Assembly: GCA_028293685.1 (NCBI GenBank)
Contig: JAQGOI010000022.1
Location: 1 to 8,724, forward strand
Direction of reading: 5' to 3'
DNA: 8,724 nt
Origin: Lysobacteraceae bacterium
GTDB lineage: Bacteria; Pseudomonadota; Gammaproteobacteria; Xanthomonadales; Xanthomonadaceae
Shown piece by piece: positions 1 through 7,408 of this stretch. A program made the translations under genes and the position numbers. The notes below the pieces were generated by a model, which was not told the origin of the DNA, did no database searches, and was given only the letters and a program-made list of their open reading frames with translations. Numbering within the stretch: the first letter of the stretch is position 1; the number at the start of each line of letters is the position of its first letter.

Positions 1-559
1 CGGTTGGCGTCAGCGTGAGTTGCATCGGGGCATCGATCGGCCGGCTACCACGGCCGTGCAGCCAGTACGACAGCAGGCGGGCGGTACTGCCTTCGGCACG
101 CAGCGCCGCCTTGAGCAGGATCGCGAGGGCGCTGTGGTCGGGATGGGAATCGAGCACGCTGGGCATGGCGATGCACGTCGGCTTGTGCTGACGCAGCAGC
201 GCGCGCAGCTGCGCGACGCTCGTTTCGCCGTCATGCACCAGCCGTGCCGTCAGGCCTTGGTCGCGCCATTGCAGGAACTCGACGTTGTCTTCAGCCACTC
301 CCAGCGTGCGCAACGCCGCGCGCGCCTCGCCGGTGCGCAACGCGGCCCAGCGCGTGATGGCATCGGTGTCCAGCCGCCAGCGCCTTTCGGACCAGCGTTG
401 CGGCCAGGGATTGCTGTCGCCGTTGGTGGCGATGACGACGTGGACCTGCGCCCCGGACGCCAACGCCCGTTGGATCAGGCCGCCACAAGCCAGGCTTTCG
501 TCGTCCGGATGCGGCGCGAATACCAGCAGCCTGTCGGAGGGAACGAAGACGATTTCCAT
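1..559 (-). CDS. PIG-L / LmbE-like family deacetylase, 3' part missing at window edge
   Basis: The first 186 residues of a PIG-L superfamily protein are visible; the C-terminus lies beyond the left edge. The family comprises zinc-dependent enzymes that remove acetyl groups from N-acetylglucosamine-type substrates (for example GlcNAc-PI, mycothiol or bacillithiol precursors, glycolipids). Two hallmark zinc motifs are directly visible: APHPDDE at residues 15-21 (His17 and Asp20 as expected zinc ligands, Asp19 as expected general base) and SHPDH at 138-142, whose second His is the third ligand. The segment between them has the expected Rossmann-like alternation, including VVIATNGD at 41-48. I see no signal peptide, so it is probably cytoplasmic. 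The ATG at 559 is chosen because GGGGGAG (569-575) lies 9 bases upstream, inside the end of the preceding glycosyltransferase gene. Only 3 bases separate the two genes, so they are almost certainly co-transcribed. The substrate cannot be read from the sequence; a sugar on a lipid or glycan made with the neighbouring enzyme is an inference. Confidence 0.9.
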   Translation of the reverse strand, partial: MEIVFVPSDRLLVFAPHPDDESLACGGLIQRALASGAQVHVVIATNGDSNPWPQRWSERRWRLDTDAITRWAALRTGEARAALRTLGVAEDNVEFLQWRDQGLTARLVHDGETSVAQLRALLRQHKPTCIAMPSVLDSHPDHSALAILLKAALRAEGSTARLLSYWLHGRGSRPIDAPMQLTLTPT

Positions 560-562
560 GCC

Positions 563-2209
563 TTACTGCTCCCCCGTCCAAGGCAGCAACCTGGCTGCCG
601 GCTGCCACACCAGCGCATAGCGACCGGAGCGGGGAACCGTCAGGGCATGGGGGCCGGCGGGCAACCAGCGGGGTTCGACATAGGCGCTGCCGTCGAGACG
701 CGCGCTGTATGGATCGGAGCCAGACCCTGTCGCAAGCGCGTAGGAACCAGGCAGCAGGATGTGTGCAGGCGCGGTGACGTTGTCGCCCAACAGTCCGAAA
801 TCGTGACCAGCCACCATCAATCCATTCCTCACCGGCAGGTACGTGGCGGATACGAATTGCGCATCCTTCACAGGCAGCCATCCTAACCACACCACGTAGG
901 TTTTCGTTGTCACGAGCCGTTGCGGAATGTCGTCGACGATGAGGCCGCGTTCAATGCGCGCCCGGGTGATGCCCTCCAGCGCGAAATAGAACGGCCGCAT
1001 CCGGTAGATGGATGCGCCCTTGTCGTCCATGACGAAATCCCGGTCGGAGGTTGTCGCCAGCACATCGGCCAATGTGGCGCGCTGCTGCGCCAGGAGGTCG
1101 CGCGAGGGCGGGTTCCTGTGCAACATCAGGGCGAACCCGGCGATCGCCAGCGGCAGTGGCAGCCAGGCAAACGAGGGGCGGCTGTTCGTCTGCCACCACC
1201 CGGCCAAGCCAAGCGCAAGCAGCGGTATGGAGGGCAGCATGTCCTGCCGGGATAGCAGCGGCCAGGTGCCGAACAGCAGCAGCATGTACGCAACGGCCGA
1301 GGCGACGACGATGGCGCGCCGCGCCGACAGCGGTGCGTCATCGGCTGAATGCACGGCGCGACGGACGAGCAACGCCAGCACGCCGAGCAACAGCAACATC
1401 AACGGCATGCGCCAGTGCGCGCCGTGGGTACGCCCGAGTCCGGGCAGCATGTTGTGCGCCACTACGCCGTAATGCATTGCAAGCAGACCGCCGCGCAGGG
1501 CGACCCAGCCCACGATCAGTAACGGAACGATGGCGGCGCCACCCAGGACCGCGCCCAGGCTGCGAAGGCACGTTGTCGGTGACGGCCGATGGTGACGCGG
1601 CAAGGACGCCGCGACGAAGACCCAGGCAATGGCCAATCCGGCGGCCAGCAGCGACGTCTTCATCGAGACGGCAAAGGACGTCCCGAGCAACAGCCCGAAC
1701 CAGAAGGCGCGCCGTACCGTCCAACGGCCGGACGTGGCGCACGCAACCGTCGCGATCCACACCATGGCCCACAAAGCGTCGGTACGGAACGTGCCGGCTT
1801 CGCGCAGATACGGAGGACACGCGCAGATGAGCAGAAGCGCCCAAAGCGCGACACGCCCGCCCCACAATCGGCGCCCGATGAACGCGACCATGGCCAGTGC
1901 GGCAACCGCAACCGGAATGATCGCGATCCGCAGCCATGTCAACACGTACGACGTTTCACCCATCGCGCGTAACAGCGGGGCGTAGAGCATGTGGAACAAC
2001 GGCGCATGGTTGTCGAACACGTCGCGATAGGGCACCAATCCCTGGCTCCATGCCCACACGACGTGTGCATGCTGTGGTTCGTCAGAGTTCAGCGGGATGC
2101 TGTTGACCAATGCCAGTCGAAGGCAGGCGTACGCCAGCAGCACGATGCCCAGGCCCCAGTTGTCGAGCAGCCGGCCCCTCGTTGTCGGCCATCGTGCGTT
2201 CACGGGCAC
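563..2209 (-). CDS. GT-C fold membrane glycosyltransferase (PMT_2 / ArnT-like, GT39/GT83 type)
   Basis: This 548-residue polytopic membrane protein resembles the GT-C superfamily (dolichyl-phosphate-mannose mannosyltransferase/ArnT-like). These enzymes transfer a sugar from a polyprenyl-phosphate carrier to an acceptor on the outer face of the cytoplasmic membrane. The first hydrophobic helix (about 18-36) is followed by an extracytoplasmic loop carrying NSDEPQH (41-47), where Asp43 is the likely catalytic acid residue of the family. Next comes PYRDVFDNHAPL (60-71), a typical continuation of that loop. Further hydrophobic segments lie at about 93-112, 119-135, 143-158, 168-202, 215-238, 267-283, 297-316, 325-339 and 347-363. 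After residue 365 the protein becomes soluble (about 180 residues, presumably periplasmic). The start is a GTG at 2209, the first possible start after an in-frame TGA; no strong Shine-Dalgarno site is visible, and a second GTG two codons in is an alternative. Donor and acceptor are unknown. It is likely in an operon with the deacetylase 3 bases downstream. Confidence 0.8.
   Translation of the reverse strand: MPVNARWPTTRGRLLDNWGLGIVLLAYACLRLALVNSIPLNSDEPQHAHVVWAWSQGLVPYRDVFDNHAPLFHMLYAPLLRAMGETSYVLTWLRIAIIPVAVAALAMVAFIGRRLWGGRVALWALLLICACPPYLREAGTFRTDALWAMVWIATVACATSGRWTVRRAFWFGLLLGTSFAVSMKTSLLAAGLAIAWVFVAASLPRHHRPSPTTCLRSLGAVLGGAAIVPLLIVGWVALRGGLLAMHYGVVAHNMLPGLGRTHGAHWRMPLMLLLLGVLALLVRRAVHSADDAPLSARRAIVVASAVAYMLLLFGTWPLLSRQDMLPSIPLLALGLAGWWQTNSRPSFAWLPLPLAIAGFALMLHRNPPSRDLLAQQRATLADVLATTSDRDFVMDDKGASIYRMRPFYFALEGITRARIERGLIVDDIPQRLVTTKTYVVWLGWLPVKDAQFVSATYLPVRNGLMVAGHDFGLLGDNVTAPAHILLPGSYALATGSGSDPYSARLDGSAYVEPRWLPAGPHALTVPRSGRYALVWQPAARLLPWTGEQ
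569..575 (-). promoter_or_regulatory. Ribosome binding site of the PIG-L gene
   Basis: On the minus strand the bases read GGGGGAG, followed after 9 bases by the ATG at 559. The site lies within the last codons of the glycosyltransferase gene, just before its TAA stop at 563-565, which supports translational coupling of the two genes. Confidence 0.6.
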
Positions 2210-2267
2210 GGAAACCCAATGTACTCAGCCGCTGGCGACATAGTGGACGGCAACATTCGCGCCGGCA

Positions 2268-4094
2268 TCAGCGCGTCGCGGCCGGAGAATGTTGGGCGAG
2301 CGCCTCGAGCACTGCCTGCCCGTACCGTTCCAGCTTGCCGACGCCGACACCGCTGACGGTGGCAAGCTGGTCGAGATCCGCCGGCTGGCACAGCGCGATA
2401 TCGCGCAGCGTGCTGTCGTGGAATATCACGTAGGCCGGAACGCTCTGGGCACGCGCCGCTTCGCCACGCCACTGGCGCAGCGATTCGAATCGCGCGCTGG
2501 CATCGGCTGGAAGCTGAGCCGCGTTGCTGCCGGCGCCGCCCTTGGCACGTTCACGCCGCCGGGATGCCGCTGGAGGCTCGGTGCGCAGGCTCAGCGTGCG
2601 CGCACCCTTGAGCACGCTTGCGCTGTCGCTGGTCAAGCGCAGCGCGCCGTGACCCTCCACGTCCACGTCCAGCAGTCCCGTTGCGACCAGTTGTCGGAAC
2701 ACGCCGCGCCATTGCCGGGCGTCCAGGTCACTGCCGATTCCGTAGGTCGTGAGCGACTGGTGCGCGTGCTGCCGGATCTTCGCCGTGTCGGCACCACGCA
2801 GCACATCGATCAGGTGTGCCGCACCGAAGCGCTGACCGCTGCGGTACACGCACGACAAGGCTTTTTGCGCGGCGACGGTGCCGTCCCAGCTTTGCGGCGG
2901 TTCCAGGCAGTTGTCGCAACTCGCACAGGCGCCGCCGTGCGCTTCGCCGAAGTACGACAGCAACGTCTGGCGACGGCATCCGGTGGATTCGCAATAGCCG
3001 ATCAGCGTGTCGAGCTTGCTGCGTTCCAGCCGCTTGCGTTCATCGCCGGCATCGGAGTTTTCGATCATGCGCTGCAACAGGACCGCGTCGCCAAGACCGT
3101 AAGCGAGCCAGGCTTCGGAGGGTTCGCCGTCGCGCCCGGCACGACCGGTTTCCTGGTAATAGCCTTCGAGCGATTTCGGCAGGTCCATGTGCGCGACGAA
3201 GCGCACGTCGGGTTTGTCGATGCCCATGCCGAAAGCAATCGTGGCCACCATGACGATGCCGTCCTCGCGCAGGAAGCGTCGCTGGTTGGCGGCACGCACC
3301 CCGGCATCCAGCCCCGCGTGATAGGGCAGGGCGCTGATGCCGCGAGCCGAGAGCGCGGCGGCGGTTGCATCCACCTTGCGTCGCGACAGGCAGTACACGA
3401 TGCCCGATTCGCCACGGTGGCCATCGAGGAAGAGCTCCAGCTGGCGCCGGCTGTCGTGTTTCTGCACGACCGTGTAGCGGATGTTCGGGCGATCGAAGGA
3501 GCTGACGAACTGCTGTGCGTTTTCCAGCGCAAGGCGCTCGACGATCTCGCGTCGCGTCGGCGTGTCGGCCGTTGCGGTTAGCGCGATGCGCGGAACCTGC
3601 GGCCAGCGTTCGTGCAGCAGGGTCAGCTGCCGGTATTCGGGGCGGAAGTCGTGGCCCCATTGCGAGACGCAATGCGCTTCGTCGATCGCGAACAATGCGA
3701 TCGTTGCCTGGTCGAGCAGCGACAGGAAACGCGGCGTCAGCAACCGCTCCGGTGCCACGTACAGCAGATCCAGCGCGCCGTCGAGCAGCTGCCGTTCGGT
3801 CGCCGCCGATTCACCGGCGTTCTGGCTTGAATTCAGGAAGGCGGCACGCACGCCGAGCTGGCGCAACGCCTCGACCTGATCCTGCATCAGCGCGATCAGC
3901 GGTGAAATGACGATGGCCGTGCCGTTGCGCAGCAAGGCCGGCAGCTGGTAGCACAGCGACTTGCCACCGCCAGTGGGCATCAGCACCAGTGCGTCGCCAC
4001 CGTCGGCGACGTGGGAGACGATGCGCGCCTGCTCGCCGCGGAAGCTGTCGTAACCAAAAACGTGGCGAAGCTGGGTAAGTGCGGCGTCGGACAT
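2268..4094 (-). CDS. recQ: ATP-dependent DNA helicase RecQ
   Basis: This is a complete 608-residue RecQ, close to the 609 residues of the E. coli protein. RecQ is a 3'-5' superfamily 2 helicase acting in recombination, replication-fork repair and RecF-pathway resection. Visible elements, numbered from the chosen start: the Walker A motif TGGGKS (41-46, Lys45), the DEAH box followed by CVSQWGHDFRPEY (138-154, the RecQ aromatic-rich loop), motif III TAT (173-175), and motif VI QETGRAGRDG (314-323, arginine fingers). The zinc-binding cysteines are at 373, 390, 393 and 396. A winged-helix region follows at about 405-500, a charged linker at about 510-530, and an HRDC domain at about 533-600 ending in VSGVGVGKLERYG. 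The ATG at 4094 is preferred over a GTG 28 codons upstream (4178), because the upstream residues are unlike any RecQ N-terminus and MSDAALTQLRHVFGYDSFR is typical. No Shine-Dalgarno site precedes this ATG. No key residue is missing and nothing suggests a defence-specific role. Confidence 0.97.
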   Translation of the reverse strand: MSDAALTQLRHVFGYDSFRGEQARIVSHVADGGDALVLMPTGGGKSLCYQLPALLRNGTAIVISPLIALMQDQVEALRQLGVRAAFLNSSQNAGESAATERQLLDGALDLLYVAPERLLTPRFLSLLDQATIALFAIDEAHCVSQWGHDFRPEYRQLTLLHERWPQVPRIALTATADTPTRREIVERLALENAQQFVSSFDRPNIRYTVVQKHDSRRQLELFLDGHRGESGIVYCLSRRKVDATAAALSARGISALPYHAGLDAGVRAANQRRFLREDGIVMVATIAFGMGIDKPDVRFVAHMDLPKSLEGYYQETGRAGRDGEPSEAWLAYGLGDAVLLQRMIENSDAGDERKRLERSKLDTLIGYCESTGCRRQTLLSYFGEAHGGACASCDNCLEPPQSWDGTVAAQKALSCVYRSGQRFGAAHLIDVLRGADTAKIRQHAHQSLTTYGIGSDLDARQWRGVFRQLVATGLLDVDVEGHGALRLTSDSASVLKGARTLSLRTEPPAASRRRERAKGGAGSNAAQLPADASARFESLRQWRGEAARAQSVPAYVIFHDSTLRDIALCQPADLDQLATVSGVGVGKLERYGQAVLEALAQHSPAATR

Positions 4095-4213
4095 GCGGCT
4101 AGGGTAACAAGGTGCGGAAGTGCGGGCGGTAACCCGGCGCGTCCGGATCACCTGCTCGCGCGTCGGCGAACACCGCACTCGCTGCCGCGTCCCCGGGAAC
4201 GGTTTCCCCGTGT
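4095..4213. other. Intergenic stretch between the STAND gene and recQ
   Basis: These 119 bases separate the TAA of the STAND gene from the recQ ATG and should contain the end of the STAND transcript and any recQ promoter. Seen on the minus strand, a weak TACCCT -10-like hexamer (4101-4106) lies 6 bases before the recQ ATG; its best upstream partner, TTACCG, is 20 bases away, which is not optimal. A short GGGAA-ACCG-TTCCC hairpin lies just after the STAND stop. I recognise no operator, riboswitch or repeat family here. Confidence 0.4.
4195..4208 (-). terminator. Short inverted repeat just after the STAND gene, possible weak terminator
   Basis: A perfect 5-base stem (GGGAA/TTCCC) with a 4-base loop begins 6 bases past the TAA stop of the STAND gene. 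No run of T follows and the stem is short, so it is at best a weak or factor-assisted terminator and could be chance in GC-rich DNA. Confidence 0.2.
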
Positions 4214-7200
4214 TTAGCCGCGCGTCGACCCGCGCGCGGCTGCGATCAGGCCGGACACTTCGCGCATGTCGGAAAGCGTCCGCGCTTCGGCCGAGGCGCC
4301 GCTGATCAGCGTCGCTGCCGTCGCCAGCGCGGCGCGGCGTTTTGCCGGCTCCCCTCCGCTGGTGAGGGAGCTGACGTAGAGCGCGTAGGCGTAGCCATAC
4401 CGGAACGACGTCGTCTGCGCGCCCAGCTGCTGCTCGTGCTGGTAGTAGTCGAGCGCTGGCTGCAGGGTGGCCCGCGCTTCTGCGCTGCGGGACTGCATCG
4501 CGAGTGCCTGCGCGAGGACGGCGCGGGCGCGCGAGGATTCATCGCGCGGGTCGGCGTTCGAATTGGGGTCGAAAGGCATGGCCAGCCACCGGCGTGCCAG
4601 GCTCTCGGCCTGCGCATGGCGCCCTAGCCGGAGGGCTGCCCACGATGCGGTGCGCACGCTCGCCCGCAGGTAACTGTCCCGGTTGAGGCTTGCGCCCAGG
4701 TCCTTGGCGGGGATCACGACCTTGTCGATACGGTCCATCGCCGCCGTGGCATTGCGCAGCGCGGCTTCGGAATCGCCTTCGATCAGCTGCAGGCGAGCGC
4801 GCACTATCTGCTCCGAGTTGCCAAGGATTTGTCGCCGTGGCGACCCTGCCGGAAACGTGGCCATGAACTCGATGACATCGCGAACGTACGACCGCATCGA
4901 CTGCTCGGCCGCCGCCTTCTCGCCGGCCCGCGCCTGCAGCATTGCCAGCAACGCCCACCGGCTCCACACCACCGGAGCAAGGCTGGAAGGCCGCCGCTTG
5001 TCCTGCGCCAAAGCGAGCGTCGCGCGCATCGCGGCCATCGCCTGCGTCACTTGGCCACGCTCGACCAGCAGGTCGGCAGACTGCCCCTTGCCGCCCGCCC
5101 AGAAGAGCCAGGAGGCGAGGTCGGCGGGATTGAAGCGCACGAGGTCCTCGCCGGCCTGCGCCGCCCGGTTGGCGTAGTCGGCCGCGGCCGCATCGTCGTG
5201 TCGGCGCGCGGCCAGGTCGCCCAGCAGTTGCGCGGCGTAATAGCGGTTGCCCAGGGAGCGCAGATCGTTCGGCCGCTGCGCGAGCACCTTCTCGGCCAGG
5301 TCGAAGACTTGCTGCTCGAGAGTCTGTGCCTCGGCGACCCGGTCGAGGTCGAGCAGATGGCGCGCCTCGGAATCCGCGATGTCGGCATACGCCGCGGCGG
5401 CGTTGAGATCGGTGAGATCCAGCGCACCCAGTGCCTTGAGCACCCGGCGCGCCTCCTCGCAGGTGGCGACGCCCATGGCTTTGTCGGGCTGGGTATGGCT
5501 GAGGTAATTGAGCGTGTTCGCGTAAATCAGCTTGGCCTGGCGCGATCCGGCCGGCGCACGCGTCAGCGGACGCAACAGGTCGGCGGCTTTGCCCAACAAC
5601 TCGGCGTCGCTGCGGCTGGCATTGCCGACGCCACCGGTACCCAGGTCGTAGTACGCCAAGGCCAGGCCGATGGTGACGGCGTCGCCGTGGTCGCCGCGCG
5701 CGTGCAGTTTTTCGAAAATCGCGCGCGCCCGGGTCAGGTTCCTGCGCGCGCCGTCGAGGTCGCCGCTGCCGTTCTGGGCTTCGCCCTCGCGGATCAGTGC
5801 CATCGCGCGATAGGTGTCCGTTTTTGGCGTCACCAACCCGGCGGGAAGGCCGTCGTAATAGCCGACCGTCTTGTGCGCGAGTTTGCCGAGGGTGTCGAGC
5901 CGCCCGGTCGGCTCGAGCTCGGCGTAGAAATCCTCGATCAGGAATCCGACCAGCTTCTCGGCATCGCTGCGCGATTTCTGCGCTTCGGCTTCGGCAACAT
6001 TCGCGCGGCGCATGCTGGACAGGCCGAATATGGCGCTGGCGACCGAGATCAGCGCCAGCACCGCGCACACGCCTGCGATCGTGCGTGCGCGCACCAGCGC
6101 GCGATGGGTGGCGGCCTCGCGCTCGCGCTGCGCGGCCAGCTGCTGCTGTGCGGCATCGCGCGCTTCACGCTCCTGGCGCAGGTTTCGGCTGGCCAGGACG
6201 ACGCCGGCGAGCACATCGTGGGTGAGTTCCACCCGGCGCATGTCGAGGCGCTCTTCTATCCGCAACAGACGGCGGTCGACGAGTTTTGCGAGCGAATCGG
6301 GCGCTGCGCCCGCCGCGGCGAGCGCCTTCACAAGACGCTCTTCCGCAAGACTCTCGCGATAGCCCGAATCGGTGAGCAATTCGTCTTCGATCACGCGTCG
6401 CACGCCTTCAGGCTGGTCGGCGAGCGCGCGTTCATAGAACTCGGTGAGGATCGTGTCGCGCGAACCCGCGAGCAGGTCGGCGGAGATCTCGCTTCGTCCC
6501 TGCGCCTGGCGCACGGTGTTCAACTCGCGGCACACCAGGCTGAGCAGTGCGGGTTCGATCTCGGCGTTTGCCAACTCCGAGCCGCCGGCGACGAAGCGCA
6601 CGATCGACTCGGCCACTTCGCGCGATACCAGACGGCCGCCGGGCACGATGACGGCGCTCAGCGCCTGCGCACCGTTCATCCGGGCCAACCGCATCCGGTT
6701 CTGAGTAATCGACGGCATGCTGGCTTTCACACTTTCGAGGTGTGCCAGGTAATCCTCGCGCAGCGCGATCAGGACGCGGTAATCGGCGCGCGCGAAATCG
6801 AAATCGCCTGCCGCGCTGTCGTCGTTCTCGATGCGCGCTTCGAGCGTTGCCGGCGGCCGATTCTCGACCAGATCGGCGAGGTCTTCGAGGAATTGGTTGG
6901 CACGAATGCGTCCGGCGTCGTCCGCCTGGGCGAGAGTGAAGATCTCCTCGAACTGGTCGAAGATCAGCAACGGGATCAGCGGACGCCCATCCGCGTCGCG
7001 CAGCAGGTCACCGCGGTGATGCAGGAACTCCCACAGCGATTCGCCCTCGATGGCCGCGCCAGGGCGGGTCCAGTGACCGGCCGCTTCGGTGGCCTTGAAA
7101 ATCGCCTGCTTGATCTGTTCGGACGGCGATGGCGAGTCGGGCGCGTAGTCGATGCGTACGTAAACCGGGCAATAGCCCTCGGCGCGCAGCCGCGGCACGA

Positions 7201-7408
7201 TGCCGGCGCGCAACAGCGACGTCTTGCCAAGGCCGGACTGGCCGAACAACACCGTCAGCAACTTGCGTTGCACGCGGCGCGCAAGCTCGGCGGTTTCCGC
7301 GTCGCGGCCGTGGAAATAGGCGAGCGTTTCCTCGGAATAAGAGAACAGCCCCAGCCACGGATTCTGCGGATCGACCATTCCCGCGGCTTCGCCGTCCGCC
7401 GGGCTCAC
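4214..7408 (-). CDS. nSTAND1-type P-loop NTPase with transmembrane helix and TPR-like C-terminus
   Basis: This 1064-residue protein belongs to the STAND class of signal-transducing NTPases, which act as nucleotide-gated switches in bacterial immunity and regulation. The opening NPWLGLFSYSEET...FHGRD (16-36) is the usual entry to nSTAND1 modules. Walker A is GQSGLGKTS (56-64, Lys62) and Walker B is LLIFDQFEEIF (147-157, Asp151). A sensor-1-like strand VLIALREDYLAHLE lies at 212-225, and the winged-helix-like end ELTHDVLAGVV at 394-404. A charged coiled coil (about 408-440) leads into one hydrophobic helix (about 443-464), then a juxtamembrane block (484-520) with FLIEDFYAELEPTGRLDTLG, then about 540 residues of Ala/Leu-rich helical hairpins resembling degenerate TPRs, probably the sensor. 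With one helix, the TPR part should be extracytoplasmic if the NTPase is cytoplasmic. The start chosen is GTG 7408, which overlaps the upstream TGA as GTGA and has GGGAG 6 bases ahead; ATG 7378 is the alternative. The stop is TAA. The gene is co-transcribed with the SIR2-TIR gene. The ligand sensed is unknown. Confidence 0.9.
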   Translation of the reverse strand: MSPADGEAAGMVDPQNPWLGLFSYSEETLAYFHGRDAETAELARRVQRKLLTVLFGQSGLGKTSLLRAGIVPRLRAEGYCPVYVRIDYAPDSPSPSEQIKQAIFKATEAAGHWTRPGAAIEGESLWEFLHHRGDLLRDADGRPLIPLLIFDQFEEIFTLAQADDAGRIRANQFLEDLADLVENRPPATLEARIENDDSAAGDFDFARADYRVLIALREDYLAHLESVKASMPSITQNRMRLARMNGAQALSAVIVPGGRLVSREVAESIVRFVAGGSELANAEIEPALLSLVCRELNTVRQAQGRSEISADLLAGSRDTILTEFYERALADQPEGVRRVIEDELLTDSGYRESLAEERLVKALAAAGAAPDSLAKLVDRRLLRIEERLDMRRVELTHDVLAGVVLASRNLRQEREARDAAQQQLAAQREREAATHRALVRARTIAGVCAVLALISVASAIFGLSSMRRANVAEAEAQKSRSDAEKLVGFLIEDFYAELEPTGRLDTLGKLAHKTVGYYDGLPAGLVTPKTDTYRAMALIREGEAQNGSGDLDGARRNLTRARAIFEKLHARGDHGDAVTIGLALAYYDLGTGGVGNASRSDAELLGKAADLLRPLTRAPAGSRQAKLIYANTLNYLSHTQPDKAMGVATCEEARRVLKALGALDLTDLNAAAAYADIADSEARHLLDLDRVAEAQTLEQQVFDLAEKVLAQRPNDLRSLGNRYYAAQLLGDLAARRHDDAAAADYANRAAQAGEDLVRFNPADLASWLFWAGGKGQSADLLVERGQVTQAMAAMRATLALAQDKRRPSSLAPVVWSRWALLAMLQARAGEKAAAEQSMRSYVRDVIEFMATFPAGSPRRQILGNSEQIVRARLQLIEGDSEAALRNATAAMDRIDKVVIPAKDLGASLNRDSYLRASVRTASWAALRLGRHAQAESLARRWLAMPFDPNSNADPRDESSRARAVLAQALAMQSRSAEARATLQPALDYYQHEQQLGAQTTSFRYGYAYALYVSSLTSGGEPAKRRAALATAATLISGASAEARTLSDMREVSGLIAAARGSTRG

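Noticed and set aside
20..886. Plus-strand open frame of 288 codons antisense to the PIG-L gene and the end of the glycosyltransferase gene
   Set aside because: The minus strand carries the diagnostic HPDDE and HPDH motifs across this region; the plus-strand product has none.
2210..2267. Possible terminator or promoter in the 58-base gap between recQ and the glycosyltransferase gene
   Set aside because: I could find neither a convincing hairpin with a T run nor a -35/-10 pair in this short stretch.
2289..3581. Plus-strand open frame of 430 codons antisense to recQ
   Set aside because: It overlaps the strongly supported recQ gene for its whole length and shows no recognisable domain, so it is an antisense shadow.
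2268..4094. recQ as a component of the neighbouring immune module
   Set aside because: It has the full housekeeping architecture and length, is separated from the STAND gene by 119 bases, and shows no fused effector or unusual domain; adjacency alone is not enough.
4095..4178. 28-codon N-terminal extension of recQ from a GTG at 4178
   Set aside because: The extra residues are Arg/Thr-rich and unlike RecQ N-termini, and the ATG at 4094 gives the standard length and the expected first residues.
4539..6068. Minus-strand open frame of 509 codons inside the STAND gene in another frame
   Set aside because: The translation is Arg/Gly/Ala-rich and low in structure, typical of an out-of-frame read of GC-rich DNA, and the overlapping in-frame gene explains the region fully.
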